Positions 21,411-33,132 of a DNA stretch of 64,000 nucleotides are shown piece after piece; the stretch's first letter is position 1; each line of letters opens with the position of its first letter. The notes under the pieces were generated by a model. That model was not told the origin of the DNA. It ran no database searches and worked only from the letters and a program-made list of their open reading frames with translations. The stretch covers positions 568,501 to 632,500 of the forward strand of contig JAOTON010002130.1 of assembly GCA_034440635.1 (NCBI GenBank). Reading direction: 5' to 3'. Position numbers and translations under genes: made by a program. The DNA comes from Lepas anatifera. Taxonomy: Eukaryota; Arthropoda; Thecostraca; Lepadidae.

Positions 21411-23932
21411 ATTCTCAATAGTCTGTCAGACCATCAGAGCACGGCCGCCCCGGCTCTCAATAGTCTGTCAGACCATTAGAGTACGGCCGTGAAACTACCA
21501 CGGCCGCCCCGGCTCTCAATAGTCTGTTAGACCATTAGAGCACGGCCGTGAAACTACCACGGCCGCCCCGGCTCTCAATAGTCTGTCAGACCATTAGAGC
21601 ACGGCCGTGAAACTACCACGGCCGCCCCGGCTCTCAATAGTCTGTCAGACCATTAGAGCACGGCCGTGAAACTATCACGGCCGCCCCGGCTCTCAATAGT
21701 CTGTCAGACCATTAGAGTACGGCCGTGAAACTACCACGGCCGCCCCGGCTCTCAATAGTCTGTCAGACCATTAGAGCACGTCCGTGAAAGTACCACGGCC
21801 GCCCCGGCTCTCAATAGTCTGTCAGACCATTAGAACACGGCCGTGAAACTACCACGGCCGCCCCGGCTCTCAATAGTCTGTCAGACCATTAGAGTACGGC
21901 CGTGAAACTACCACGGCCGCCCCGGCTCTCAATAGTCTGTCAGACCATTAGAGCACGGCCGTGAAACTACCACGGCCGCCCCGGCTCTCAATAGTCTGTC
22001 AGACCATTAGAACACGGCCGTGAAACTACCACGGCCGCCCCGGCTCTCAATAGTCTGTCAGACCATTAGAGTACGGCCGTGAAACTACCACGGCCGCCCC
22101 GGCTCTCAATAGTCTGTCAGACCATTAGAGCACGGCCGTGAAACTACCACGGCCGCCCCGGCTCTCAATAGTCTGTCAGACCATTAGAGCACGGCCGTGA
22201 AACTACCACGGCCGCCCCGGCTCTCAATAGTCTGTCAGACCATTAGAGCACGGCCGTGAAACTACCACGGCCGCCCCGGCTCTCAATAGTCTGTCAGACC
22301 ATTAGAACACGGCCGTGAAACTACCACGGCCGCCCCGGCTCTCAATAGTCTGTCAGACCATTAGAGCACGGCCGTGAAACTACCACGGCCGCCCCGGCTC
22401 TCAATAGTCTGTCAGACCATTAGAACACGGCCGTGAAACTACCACGGCCGCCCCGGCTCTCAATAGTCTGTCAGACCATTAGAACACGGCCGTGAAACTA
22501 CCACGGCCGCCCCGGCTCTCAATAGTCTGTCAGACCATTAGAACACGGCCGTGAAACTACCACGGCCGCCCCGGCTCTCAATAGTCTATCAGACCATTAG
22601 AACACGGCCGTGAAACTACCACGGCCGCCCCGGCTCTCAATAGTCTGTCAGACCATTAGAGCACGGCCGTGAAACTACCACGGCCGCCCCGGCTCTCAAT
22701 AGTCTGTCAGACCATTAGAACACGGCCGTGAAACTACCACGGCCGCCCCGGCTCTCAATAGTCTGTCAGACCATTAGAGCACGGCCGTGAAACTACCACG
22801 GCCGCCCCGGCTCTCAATAGTCTGTCAGACCATTAGAGCACGGCCGTGAAACTACCACGGCCGCCCCGGCTCTCAATAGTCTGTCAGACCATTAGAACAC
22901 GGCCGTGAAACTACCACGGCCGCCCCGGCTCTCAATAGTCTGTCAGACCATTAGAGCACGGCCGTGAAACTACCACGGCCGCCCCGGCTCTCAATAGTCT
23001 GTCAGACCATTAGAGCACGGCCGTGAAACTACCACGGCCGCCCCGGCTCTCAATAGTCTGTCAGACCATTAGAGCACGGCCGTGAAACTACCACGGCCGC
23101 CCCGGCTCTCAATAGTCTGTCAGACCATTAGAGCACGGCCGTGAAACTACCACGGCCGCCCCGGCTCTCAATAGTCTGTCAGACCATTAGAACACGGCCG
23201 TGAAACTACCACGGCCGCCCCGGCTCTCAATAGTCTGTCAGACCATTAGAGCACGGCCGTGAAACTACCACGGCCGCCCCGGCTCTCAATAGTCTGTCAG
23301 ACCATTAGAGCACGGCCGTGAAACTACCACGGCCGCCCCGGCTCTCAATAGTCTGTCAGACCATTAGAGCACGGCCGTGAAACTACCACGGCCGCCCCGG
23401 CTCTCAATAGTCTGTCAGACCATTAGAGCACGGCCGTGAAACTACCACGGCCGCCCCGGCTCTCAATAGTCTGTCAGACCATTAGAACACGGCCGTGAAA
23501 CTACCACGGCCGCCCCGGCTCTCAATAGTCTGTCAGACCATTAGAGTACGGCCGTGAAACTACCACGGCCGCCCCGGCTCTCAATAGTCTGTCAGACCAT
23601 TAGAGTACGGCCGTGAAACTACCACGGCCGCCCCGGCTCTCAATAGTCTGTCAGACCATTAGAGCACGGCCGTGAAACTACCACGGCCGCCCCGGCTCTC
23701 AATAGTCTGTCAGACCATTAGAACACGGCCGTGAAACTACCACGGCCGCCCCGGCTCTCAATAGTCTGTCAGACCATTAGAGCACGGCCGTGAAACTACC
23801 ACGGCCGCCCCGGCTCTCAATAGTCTGTCAGACCATTAGAGTACGGCCGTGAAACTACCACGGCCGCCCCGGCTCTCAATAGTCTGTCAGACCATTAGAA
23901 CACGGCCGTGAAACTACCACGGCCTCTCTTCT
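21411..23932. repeat. 60-bp satellite, 42 near-identical units
   Basis: Units of exactly 60 bp contain CTCTCAATAGTCTGTCAGAC, CATTAGAGCACGGCCGTG and AAACTACCACGGCCGCCCCG. Identity is far above any other array here. The recurrent variation is one dinucleotide: GC in 22, AC in 13 and GT in 7 units. Each unit holds an inverted repeat CGGCCGTG-AAACTAC-CACGGCCG. The first unit lacks one arm, consistent with deletion between the two ACGGCCG copies. There are no spacers, so this is not a CRISPR array. It lies in SOSS-B intron 2. Confidence 0.98.
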
Positions 23933-24855
23933 TGATCGGCCTCTCAATAAAGCCCCGCTACAATGTGCTCGTATTACATGCTGGTTAAGCAGCTGTTTCC
24001 TGTCTCTAATCAAAGTGCAAACCATGGTTTTGGACGGTAGCCGGATACCACTGGTTCGGCCAGGCCTGTAGCTGAAACTAGCTGGAACTGCTTTTAACTG
24101 CTTCTAACTGGACACAGCCGACCAAAGCCGAGCCGGGGCAGCCCAATACCCCGACAGTCCGTCGTAAGACGGGGTTGAGTTCACCCCACTGACAAGGTGA
24201 CCTTGTGACCTTCGGAGGAGGCGCCTGGATGCTTACTATTCTCACCTATCAGAACTGCTATAGCTGATGTTATTGCTGCCACGATTGACCAGCGAGCTGC
24301 TTCTAACAACAAACCCAGCATTCCGTTAGTCGCACTGATACGACCACCACAAATCAATTATACAAAGCATCGCAAACGACAACGTGGCAGCTGAAGGGAA
24401 ATAGGCACGCCTTAGTTTCCGCTGTAGTTCGGCGCAGAAGTGAGGTGACAGGCAATTTCTCGAAAAGCCCATCCGATCAACTAGATGAATCTTCAACTCA
24501 AACAGGATTTTGGATACCTAAATATTTATGTGCATTGTCCGCCAAAATTTGGTAACCATATTCATAATGACAGAGTGCGGTATTCAGGTACCTGGATTTG
24601 TGATCACACTATTCGATAAAACATACCTGGATGAGGCGTGGAGGGCACGTCTCCTGGCTACCGGATCAATGCCTGATTATTGAATGTGAGCTTTGGGTGC
24701 AATCCCAGCCTTTATTTTTTGTTCTAGATTTGATGGGTGTTGATAAAGCTCTTCACTATAGCCATAGTGACTGTCTATGTTCTACAGGTCACTACGTATT
24801 TCATATTGTCTGGCTCCTAAGATGATGCATATATGCAAATGTTTGCTGCAAAATG
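23933..24855. other. Intronic sequence without recognised features
   Basis: No domain, repeat or RNA gene recognised. A 64-codon frame at 24631 has no support. Confidence 0.6.
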
Positions 24856-24859
24856 TAAC

Positions 24860-26420
24860 ATGTCGACCTTCACAGAAATAAATTTTTACAAGGGCAAACC
24901 TTGTCAGACCCTTGTTTACCTGGAAAATTACTAGGGTAAAACGCAAAGCTTGTACGTTCAAAATCCGTGCCACGAAAACAAGGGAAATACAAGGAAAAAC
25001 CAAGTAGAACAATGGTAGAACCATAGTACGACAATGGTTGGTAGAAGACGTTGTACAAACCTTGTAACTTAACTATGGTTAACCTACATGGCAAAGACAA
25101 TGGCTGACAACGTCCCCACAAGCCCTCTACTAGGTCATGATTACCCCATAACAAGGGTAGAACAAAGTCTTGTGTCCGCCTTGTACGCAACGGCAGCCTT
25201 CCTACAAGAGCGTGACGAGATTAGAACCTTGCTTGCACAACCGCTTTACCAGTGCGTAACGGGGAGGGAACAAGGGTGTTGCAAGGCTTATTACAAGGGT
25301 AAAACGAGACTCGGATTACGTCTTTACAACAGCGGCAAATCCAGGACTTCATTTCGGGGGGAAGCTTGGGCGTTCGCGCCTCCCCGCCATAGTGTCTAGA
25401 CAGCATCCGACTACGCATTTACTTTAGGCACTCTGACATTTCATGATGTGGAAGGGGGCTTGAGCCCTCTTAGCCCCTCCCCTTGTACCTACCTCTGCTT
25501 CAAAAGGAACTTTTCGGTCTCTATGCGAAAGCTAAAGCGTTTTCTGGCCCCAAATGCAACCGGAAGACCATCGGTAGAAAAAGGGTAAGCATTGAGCCAC
25601 CTCTCAAGCAAGAAAATAACCCGCACGTTGTCTTACCCATATCGGTAAAACACAGCATCACTCATCAGGCGCCGATCCATCTGAAGACACCAACAAGATC
25701 ATATTGGAACTCAACTCACCCTATTTTTCAAACGGGCCCATAGGGCAAACACAATTAGGTTCTACCCACTGCAGGTACCTAAGCCATATGATCAAATAGT
25801 CTGTGCTCCTTTGACACGAAAATATGAGCCTTAATACCAGTATGGCATACATGCCTGACGTAACCACATCCCTACTTACCTGGACCTGGATTTACCATTC
25901 CAAAATGCCTCACTTTTCAACTATTGGAACAGAGAACAATTCTTTCCACTCGCAGATCACTGACAAATATTCCAGACAGCTTCCGAAGTTCCACGATTGA
26001 TTAAAATAAGTCACATTTATTCTAACCTACACGGCATGCGTGCCAGGCCACTCTGTATCGCCACGGGTAAACAGAAAGCAAGATGGCGACCGTAACCCGA
26101 GCAGGTATTTGAAACCATAGTCAAACGACAATGGCCGAGCAAGGGTGCAGCAACGCCCTAGCTTTACCTACCAGCTATTTACAATGCCACTACAACGCCT
26201 AGTATTCAGTTAACGCAGCGCTGGTGCGCAAGCAAGGTATGAACCAGGTATGAACGATGCGCGCACTATTGTGGCACAAGGCAAGGTTGTCATTCCGTAG
26301 TAATTGCATTGCTTTATGCTAGTGACTTAACCAGGGTTGTTTTACTTCGGTAATTGAACTACGGTGAACTATTGTTCTGCAATGGTAAAACTTGTAGAAA
26401 CATAATTTTAAGCTTGTACC
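24860..26420. mobile_element. Possible transposon with ACAAGGGT-type subterminal motifs
   Basis: Motifs ACAAGGGT, CCTTGT, CAATGGTA and GTAGAAC recur many times in both orientations at 24880-25300 and 26100-26420, with a quieter middle. Clusters of short repeats near both ends are usual in DNA transposons. Precise ends, inverted repeats and target duplication were not found, so the class is open. Confidence 0.4.
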
Positions 26421-26439
26421 TTGTAATAAATTCTTTCTG

Positions 26440-26650
26440 TGTTAGATTCACACCACACGGTCAGGTCACCGAGCAAGATAATTGTTCGTAGCAGGGTTTC
26501 GACATCGATAACCTGGGACAAGGTCAGGATCACGATCTTTCCATTCCCCGCAGGGGGACCGATTTCCATCTGCTGGACTCGTCTGCTCCTGCTGACTTGT
26601 CCGGCACATGGATAATTGGGTACGGGATGTGACGACACCCGCGACCCCAG
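26440..26650 (-). mobile_element. Decayed LINE RNase H fragment
   Basis: On the - strand RVQQMEIGPPAGN corresponds to RIRQVKIGPLREL of the LINE fragment at 10665-11476. The DNA shares GGGGACCGATTTCCA-like blocks. Downstream RNase H motifs are eroded. Confidence 0.45.
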
Positions 26651-26889
26651 TACTGATGCGATTAGTACTGACGCATCAGTACTGTACAATCACTGATCAG
26701 TACCAGTACCTGCTTATCACCAATGACCTTGTGGTAACATGATCTCCGATGATATAAAAAAATCTCTTACCTGAAAGAAATAAGGTTTGACATCGTTTAT
26801 AGCCCTCACAGCACTTTTTAGCGGTGACACCTCCGGCATAGAAAATTCATAGCTAACCAAGATCATTTTGAACTGACCTAACCTGACAA

Positions 26890-26945
26890 TGCTGGGCACA
26901 TATAGCCAAAGAAGCTGAAGTGCCCTTAAACACCAATAATCATCA
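26890..26945 (+). mobile_element. LINE/SINE 3' end
   Basis: GGGCACATATAGCCAAAGAA then GCTGAAGTGCCCTTAAACAC and an AATCATCATCATG tail. The same end type occurs at 4904-4968, 39004-39052 and (reverse) 53050-53100. Confidence 0.6.
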
Positions 26946-27759
26946 TCATGATATAAAAAATCCCGAAGGCCCATGACAAAGGAGGTTTCGAGCCTGGCAG
27001 TAACCCTCTTTATAAGCTGAAAGATACTGGCACTAACCATTAATAATTCGATGGTGCGTGAGTGGGTTCTTGGATGTGAAACTACTTCAAAAACTTACCT
27101 CGACTTCAAGGAGAATTCTCGGGGCTAATGGATAGTAGACTGGATAAAGGGAGGCGGGATATTAAATAGGAGAGTTACACAAAGATGCAAAAGAGGTCGC
27201 ATGACTTAATGAACATTCCCTGTGAGTTTAATGTGTTGTCTGTTTCCGCATGTTTGTGCTCATTTTATGAGAAAAGTGACGGTAATAATTCCCTGAAATC
27301 GCGCTTGACATTATTGTGTCAATAAATGCAGCTCCCGCACATGACCTGAGAAGTTTCGATATGGTTCGGTAACGGATTTAAATATGTGAAAAGTGAAAGA
27401 GTGAATTTGTGCCATTATTTATCATGTGGTACTTAATAGTTAAACTAGAGCGAAGGCTCAGCAAGACCTCTGACCTATGATGGCCTTGAATATGTCGGAT
27501 CGGTTTTTTGAAATATTACTTCTTATTTTTTCTTCTTACATTTTAACCGCCACTGGACCCGCATTATCTGATTCTGTCTCATTTAGTGTGTGCAAAACTG
27601 GAAAGAACGAAATCAAATTCCGATGTTTATAAACCTTGAAAAATAGTTTATCTGATATGACCTGGTGTAGATACCCAATGTTTTATGGCTGGGTAATGAA
27701 GTTCAGAGCAACAGCTTTCATTTGAACACAAAAAAGTATTCCTAATCAAAGTATTTTTT

Positions 27760-27858
27760 TAGTTACGAGGTTTTGGCCTATTTTGAAGCCCAGTTGCCCC
27801 AGTGTGCACCCCCCGTCAAAGCGGAGGTGGCTCAGACCCCCGTCAATGCGCGTGTTAA
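27760..27858. mobile_element. TTAA element right end (CGTCAATGCGCGTG type)
   Basis: GGAGGTGGCTCAGACCCCCG then TCAATGCGCGTG next to TTAA at 27855-27858; identical in form to the right end at 30125-30148. The left boundary was not located. It abuts the Penelope RT fragment. Confidence 0.65.
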
Positions 27859-28075
27859 GACCAGGAATGCAATGCGGTTGTTGTTTGCGACATCGATGGT
27901 GAACTTGAGGACGGCTTTGTATTCTAATTTTGTCTTTAGCTCGGTTAGTTGTATGTTTTGTACTTGGACGTAGATATCATCAATACATCTACAATACATG
28001 TCTGGTTTGGGCTCCATGTTCCTCGATAGCGGGAAAAAGATGGATGACGCCTTATGAAAAGTCGCTTCCATCGTG
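27859..28075 (-). mobile_element. Penelope-like RT fragment
   Basis: The - strand encodes EPKPDMYCRCIDDIYVQV followed by ELKTKLEYKAVLKFTIDV and NNNRIAFL. This matches the RT catalytic loop (RYIDD-type, with Tyr replaced by Cys) and the next strand of Penelope-like elements. It is cut by the TTAA element end at 27855. Confidence 0.75.
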
Positions 28076-28111
28076 GCCTCATCCCCACAGTTGTGGTGTC
28101 GAAGCCTGTGG

Positions 28112-28342
28112 CAGGATTTTGCGCCCACCGGACAACATTTTTTCGCGAAAAAGTGACGCCCTTCTAGTTTGGATGGCGCTCCCTGGTCTTGATGGTGCCC
28201 CCTGGCCTAGATAGCTCTTCTCTGGTCTGGAGGGCGCTCCTTCGGTCAAAATTGCGCCTCGTGATCTGAATGGCGCCTCTCCCCCAGGCCTTCTGCCTCT
28301 CCCAGCGATCGGCGACGCTGGATCCGGCTATGCCAGTGGATC
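28112..28342 (-). mobile_element. hAT-like MITE copy (CATAGCCGGATCCAG end)
   Basis: In reverse orientation it starts CACTGGCATAGCCGGATCCA and ends TGGGCGCAAAATCCTG, the arrangement of 31438-31665. The centre consists of degenerate GCGCCC/CCTGGTCTGGAT units. Confidence 0.6.
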
Positions 28343-28825
28343 ACTAGTTTTTTGGTGGGCGTACTTGTGTTACCTCCGGTCAGGGAATGCCCTGGCCTTC
28401 CCCTGCCGCAATTATCGCTCGGTTTTGCGTAATATTGTGAACACCATTTTTTAACACTTACCACCCCCTTCGACCAGGCCAGTGTCCTGGACCCCCTTTC
28501 TCCTCCCCCGTCTACAAAGTGGGCGGACCGCGGCGGATACAAGGCGACTAATGCGCTTCAAGCTCCCCCCTTGAGTTCCTCTAGTAAATGCATGACCCGG
28601 GGCTGTTCTGAGACAATGGTGGGGAAGCTCGAGCCCCCAACCCTCACCCCTCCTCCCAAGTTCATGAAGCTCTTGCTTGACCCTAAAAAGGTCCGTTGAG
28701 AGACGGCTCACTGCAAGAGCGCCATATGTACATATGCACGTAGGAGTGAGAATTGTGGCGAGACAAATAAGAATAAGGACGCCAACTTGGAGTTATTGTA
28801 ACTACATTACTGCTAAAGTGACTCG

Positions 28826-28916
28826 CCTGCTAATCCGACTGTCTGGCCCGCGTGCATTGCCATCGGCTTCTTCGGAGCCGGAGCGGCACCTGCCGAGGCT
28901 GCAAGCCAAGGTGTTA
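28826..28916 (+). mobile_element. SINE 3' segment (family also at 39.9 and 57.6 kb)
   Basis: CTGCTAATCCGACTGTCTGG, then CATTGCCATCGGCTTCTTCG and CACCTGCCGAGGCTGCAAGC. It aligns with 39880-39963 and 57604-57668. The last copy has a tRNA-like head upstream. Confidence 0.6.
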
Positions 28917-29263
28917 CTGTCGCGATTATTGCTTGGGTTACAGGGTGACTTTTTTGCCATCAAAACATGCTAGCTACTCGGATGGCTCGTCCCAGAACAG
29001 AGGGTCCCTACAGGAGTGGTCAAGACAACGAAAAGAGCCTATGAAAACACTTGACCGTTTCTACCGACCGAGTTCTGATGAAGACCGTGGCATAGCAGTG
29101 CCTGGGAGAATGTGTAGAAAGGATGGCATTTCGTTCAGTATGTTTTACTTTTTCACAGGCCTTCGTGGTTGTCTGTAGGCCAAGGGTTTCAAAAATGTAC
29201 CGAAACGCCCAGACACAATAAGGCAACTCGTTAAGAAGTTGGCCAAGAGGCTAAACTGCGAGG

Positions 29264-30148
29264 TTAACACGCGCATTGACTGAGGGGGCGAGTACCCGCC
29301 CCCTTTCAGATTTCTTAAAGACAGAATAAAAGCGGTGGTGCGTAGCGCCACCGTATATGGGATATCTTTTCTTTGTTATTGTAAAACTTTTAGCAAAATT
29401 GTATGGTTGGGTCACCTCAGGTCAGGTCACCAGTGCAGGTCAAATAACCTAACCTCAAAAAATGTTAAGCTAGCCTAAGTCAGAACTGGGGGAACCCATC
29501 CGATTAAAATTCATCACTTAATGGGCCCACGGAGTTTTAGAAAATGTATTCCGGTATTTTTATATCTTTGACCTTAGTTCAGGTACGAGCCATGACCTCT
29601 CCATTGGGAATACATGGGAAAACTGGTTTAAACTGAATAACTTGGAAATGGATGGTCGAAGAGCGTATATTTTAACAGCATTGGGTTTTCCTCATCCTTG
29701 CAGTTCTAATGGTATGCATTTTAGCCCAATTTGACCTTGACCTGACCTCAGGTCAGATCAAATCCCAGCTTTGACCTGATTTAACCTAACAAGGCCTTAT
29801 GATATGTCATTCGACTGGGCTTCCTGCGAGGATTCCAATGGTTTCGATTGTTTTGCTCTATCTGTGCTAGTTAAGTTGTAATGGCGGAAAACCTTCATCT
29901 ACATTTTGTCCCTATGGTGGCATGCCTTGACCTCTAGTGACCTTAAATGTGACCTGAAAATGGTTCAAATATTTTCTTTTGATTTTGATTGAAATTTGAA
30001 TGGGCTATCCATCGCCGTTTACCGTTTTTTGCTATCAAGTGTGGTTCTCGAAATCTTAGGGAAGGGGTGGATACCCGCCTCCCCCTGCGAATCAATAAAT
30101 CAAGTCAATGCGAAAGGTTCCTCAGACCTCCGTCAATGCGCGTGTTAA
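29264..30148. mobile_element. TTAA-flanked transposon with CACGCGCATTGAC ends
   Basis: TTAA 29264-29267 then CACGCGCATTGACTGAGGG; the right end CCTCCGTCAATGCGCGTG lies next to TTAA 30145-30148. Both ends also carry a GGGTACCCGCC/GGATACCCGCC block inward. The interior is noncoding and repeats AGGTCA/TGACCT, for example TGACCTGACCTCAGGTCAG near 29745. The element is 877 bp without TTAA. Other copies or ends are at 27760-27858, 36878-37060 and 63752-64000. Confidence 0.8.
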
Positions 30149-31170
30149 CCCTCGCCCCACCGGGGCCATCGATGGCCCCCTAAGGTTTTTCCGGGATAGC
30201 AGAAAAACGAAGAGTCGCAGCACCGCGGTTGAGAGCTCTCCTCTCACTGCATCATTTTCCCACCATCCCTGAAATTTTTTACCCCGGGTCACCCAAGGTC
30301 AGGTCACCAGACGAGGTCAACCAAGGTCATTTCACTTCAACTTTAGAGCTTTGTAAAAGCTACATTTCGAATTCGATCAATTTGAAACTTCCTACACTTG
30401 ATGGCCCCTCCAGGGTCTAAAAGGAATATATCCGGGATTTTTTCGATTTCGTGCCCTGAAGTCAGGTCACGAGGTGACCTCTCCCATTGAAAAAGCATGG
30501 GGAAAAGCTGTCTTATGATCTAAAAGTCACAAAAGCGATTGAAAATGCTCAGCTTGATCAGAAAAGCGTTCTTGGACACCCTTTTACGGATTCCAGGGGC
30601 CATATTTGCCCTTTAACCTCTCCAAGGTCATCCAAGGTCACCCGGGGGCAAAAACAGTATTTTGCCAATAACTTTTGACCTAATTAAGCTAGAGCGCGGA
30701 AAAAACGCCATCGTGTATGTCTCATCACTAGCTTTCATTTGATATACGGCAAGGTCACTTTCTAACCTTTCATGACCTCAGGTCATATGAGGTCACGAGG
30801 TGACCTCTGGAAGTCAAACCAATGGCGGGAGGTCTTTACGTTTCACATAGTGGAAAAAGAACTGACAATTTCCTATCAAATGTACTTTACCAGACTTCAA
30901 TAGCTCTAATGGCATGAGAGTTATGCCAAGTTTGCTTAAGCATTGCATATTTGAGTGGAAATAGCCGATCTTGACCTAATTTGACCTCTGGAAGTCAAAC
31001 CATTACCTGAGCACTAAAACATGCGAAGTATTTCTTACTGAATTCACGTGAGCTTTCTAGTGCACTTTGCAGATTTGCGCTAACGCCCATATTTTCGGAG
31101 TTAGAGGGGGCCATCGATGGCCCCCGGTGGGGCGAAGGTGGCGCTGGACCCCCGGTGGGGCGCGGGTTAA
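30145..31170. mobile_element. TTAA-flanked transposon with CCCTCGCCCCACCGG ends
   Basis: It shares the TTAA at 30145-30148 with the preceding element. The left end is CCCTCGCCCCACCGGGGCCA; the right end is GGTGGGGCGCGGG next to TTAA 31167-31170. Both ends carry the palindrome GGGGCCATCGATGGCCCC. The right end has about 30 extra bases containing GCGAAGGTGGCGC. The interior (1,018 bp) has several DR4-like AGGTCA-N4-AGGTCA pairs, such as AGGTCAACCAAGGTCA near 30326. No transposase is present. piggyBac-like by its TTAA target and CCC/GGG termini. Confidence 0.85.
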
Positions 31171-31437
31171 GTGTTGGATTGGCAGGAAGTTAGGAGGTTG
31201 TGTATGGTGTTAGATGAATATACCTCAAGAGGAAATCATCGTTGCATAAGCATCAGTGTTCACTGCAGTGAACAAACAACTTTGAAAACTTACTAGAACG
31301 GTCATCAATAAAAATTACATGATTAAAATAAATAGGGTTTTACTGTATTTTTGCTGATTTTTATTTTTAAGCCAGACGTATTTCACAGAGCGGGTTGATT
31401 TAATAATAGTTATGACTGAAGTAAGCTATGATTAAGT

Positions 31438-31665
31438 CAGAGGCGGATCCAGGATTGCCGATGGCGCGGGGGGGCACCTTCGGCGGGGGGCGCCACTTTG
31501 ACCGGCAAAACCTATCAGATGGGCGCAAAGTCCTATCGCTGGGCGCCAATTTTCGCATCCTGGGGTGGTGAGAAGCGACATTTCAGGGGGCGTCATCGAC
31601 CTTTCAGGGGGCGTCGAGGATCGATGGGGACACGTGCTCCCCCGTGCCCCCTGGATCTGCCTATG
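31438..31665. mobile_element. hAT-type MITE, 228 bp, with exact target duplication
   Basis: Starts CAGAGGCGGATCCAGG and ends with the inverted CCTGGATCTGCCTATG. The flanking 8-bp duplication GATTAAGT is exact (31430-31437, 31666-31673). It is the best-preserved copy of the family seen at 15332, 28112 and 57003. Confidence 0.85.
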
Positions 31666-31686
31666 GATTAAGTTATACTATTGGCT

Positions 31687-31697
31687 TTTATTTTATT
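31687..31697 (-). promoter_or_regulatory. Candidate polyadenylation signal of the aldolase-like gene
   Basis: Two overlapping AATAAA hexamers on the - strand lie about 255 bp downstream of the stop at 31951. The position is right, but AT-rich sequence makes chance matches common. Confidence 0.3.
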
Positions 31698-31950
31698 TTT
31701 CCGGGATACTTTGGGACCCTGAGATTGACATCAATCCCGTCTTAGGATCCCGGGATCGACGAAATGGTTCTGGATTGAAACCTGCAGTCTCGACACTACT
31801 GAAGCCCGGCAGCAGGCCGGCATTGACTCACATAATGTATTCAAACCCAGTGTGGTACAACTGGCCCGTGACCCACAAAGTGCCACCTTTATGATACAGT
31901 GATATAATATAGCAGTTGGCTGGAGATTCAGTGCAATGGCAGCAGGATTT

Positions 31951-32094
31951 CTAGGGTAGGCCGAGCTGGCGGGCCAGGGAGGCCAGGTGGGGTGTGGCCA
32001 GACGACTGCTGACAGCCTGCACCTGCGGCGCCATCTGGCGGCACTGCTGCTCCGACATCTCGGCCAGAGGGCGTCCCGTCCACTCCGCCATCAC
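31951..32094 (-). CDS. Class II aldolase/adducin-domain protein, last exon with stop codon
   Basis: A pyrimidine-rich acceptor (gcttgttaccctcag) is followed by 47 codons and a TAG. The protein starts VMAEWTGRPLAEMSEQQ and ends LARQLGLP. It continues the phase-0 donor of the exon at 40219-40379 and matches the usual helix after LERACQxQ in this family (VLAMxTGRPL). The intron between them is 8,124 bp and includes the 37-bp and 23/24-bp arrays; the nearer array begins only about 105 bp upstream of this acceptor. Two overlapping AATAAA signals on the - strand at 31687-31697 lie about 255 bp past the stop and could serve polyadenylation. The end is slightly shorter than in bacterial homologues, which usually finish with a DREDPGY-like tail. 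Confidence 0.8.
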   Translation of the reverse strand: MMAEWTGRPLAEMSEQQCRQMAPQVQAVSSRLATPHLASLARQLGLP

Positions 32095-32199
32095 CTGAGG
32101 GTAACAAGCAGTGCTGGTACAACCAGCCTCTCCTAATCCCAGCCTGAAGCCTGCTGGCCGCGCCTTTCAGCCGCAGCTATTCACCTTTACTGACACTCA

Positions 32200-33118
32200 C
32201 CATCAGACCAGCACGCTACCTAAACACCACGCTACACCATCAGATCAGCACGCTACCTAAACACCACGCTACACCATCAGATCAGCACGCTACCTAAACA
32301 CCACGCTACACCATCAAATCAGCATGCTACCTAAACACCACGCTACACCATCAGATCAGCACGCTACCTAAACACCACGCTACACCATCAAATCTGCATG
32401 CTACCTAAACACCACGCTACACCATCAGATCAGCACGCTACCTAAACACCACGCTACACCATCAGATCAGCACGCTACCTAAACACCACGCTACACCATC
32501 AGATCAGCACGCTACCTAAACACCACGCTACACCATCAGATCACCACGCTACCTAAACACCACGCTACACCATCAGATCAGCACGCTACCTAAACACCAC
32601 GCTACACCATCAAATCAGCATGCTACCTAAACACCACGCTACACCATCAGATCACCACGCTACACCATCAGATCAGCATGCTACCTAAACACCACGCTAC
32701 ACCATCAGATCAGCATGCTACATAAACACCACGCTACACCATCAGATCAGCACGCTACCTAAACACCACGCTACACCATCAGATCAGCACGCTACCTAAA
32801 CATCATGGTACACCATCAGATCAGCATGCTACCTAAACACCACGCTACACCATCAGATCACCACGCTACACCATCAGATCAGCATGCTACCTAAACACCA
32901 CGCTACACCATCAGATCAGCACGCTAGCTAAACACTATGCTACACCATCAAATCAGCACGCTACCTAAACACCACGCTACACCATCAGATCAGCACGCTA
33001 CCTAAACACCACGCTACACCATCAGATCAGCACGCTACCTAAACACCACGCTACACCATCAGATTAGCACGCTACCTAAACACCGCGCTACACCATCAGA
33101 TCAGCACGCTACTGAAAC
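32200..33118. repeat. 37-bp minisatellite, about 25 units
   Basis: Units contain ACCATCAGATCAGCACGCTA and CCTAAACACCACGCTAC. Some units lack the CCTAAACACC part. The array lies in intron 2 of the aldolase-like gene, starting about 105 bp from the last-exon acceptor. Confidence 0.95.
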
Positions 33119-33132
33119 ACCAACAAACAAAA

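Noticed and set aside
21411..23932. CRISPR-like array
   Set aside because: Units are contiguous with no unique spacers, no cas genes are present, and the setting is a eukaryotic intron.
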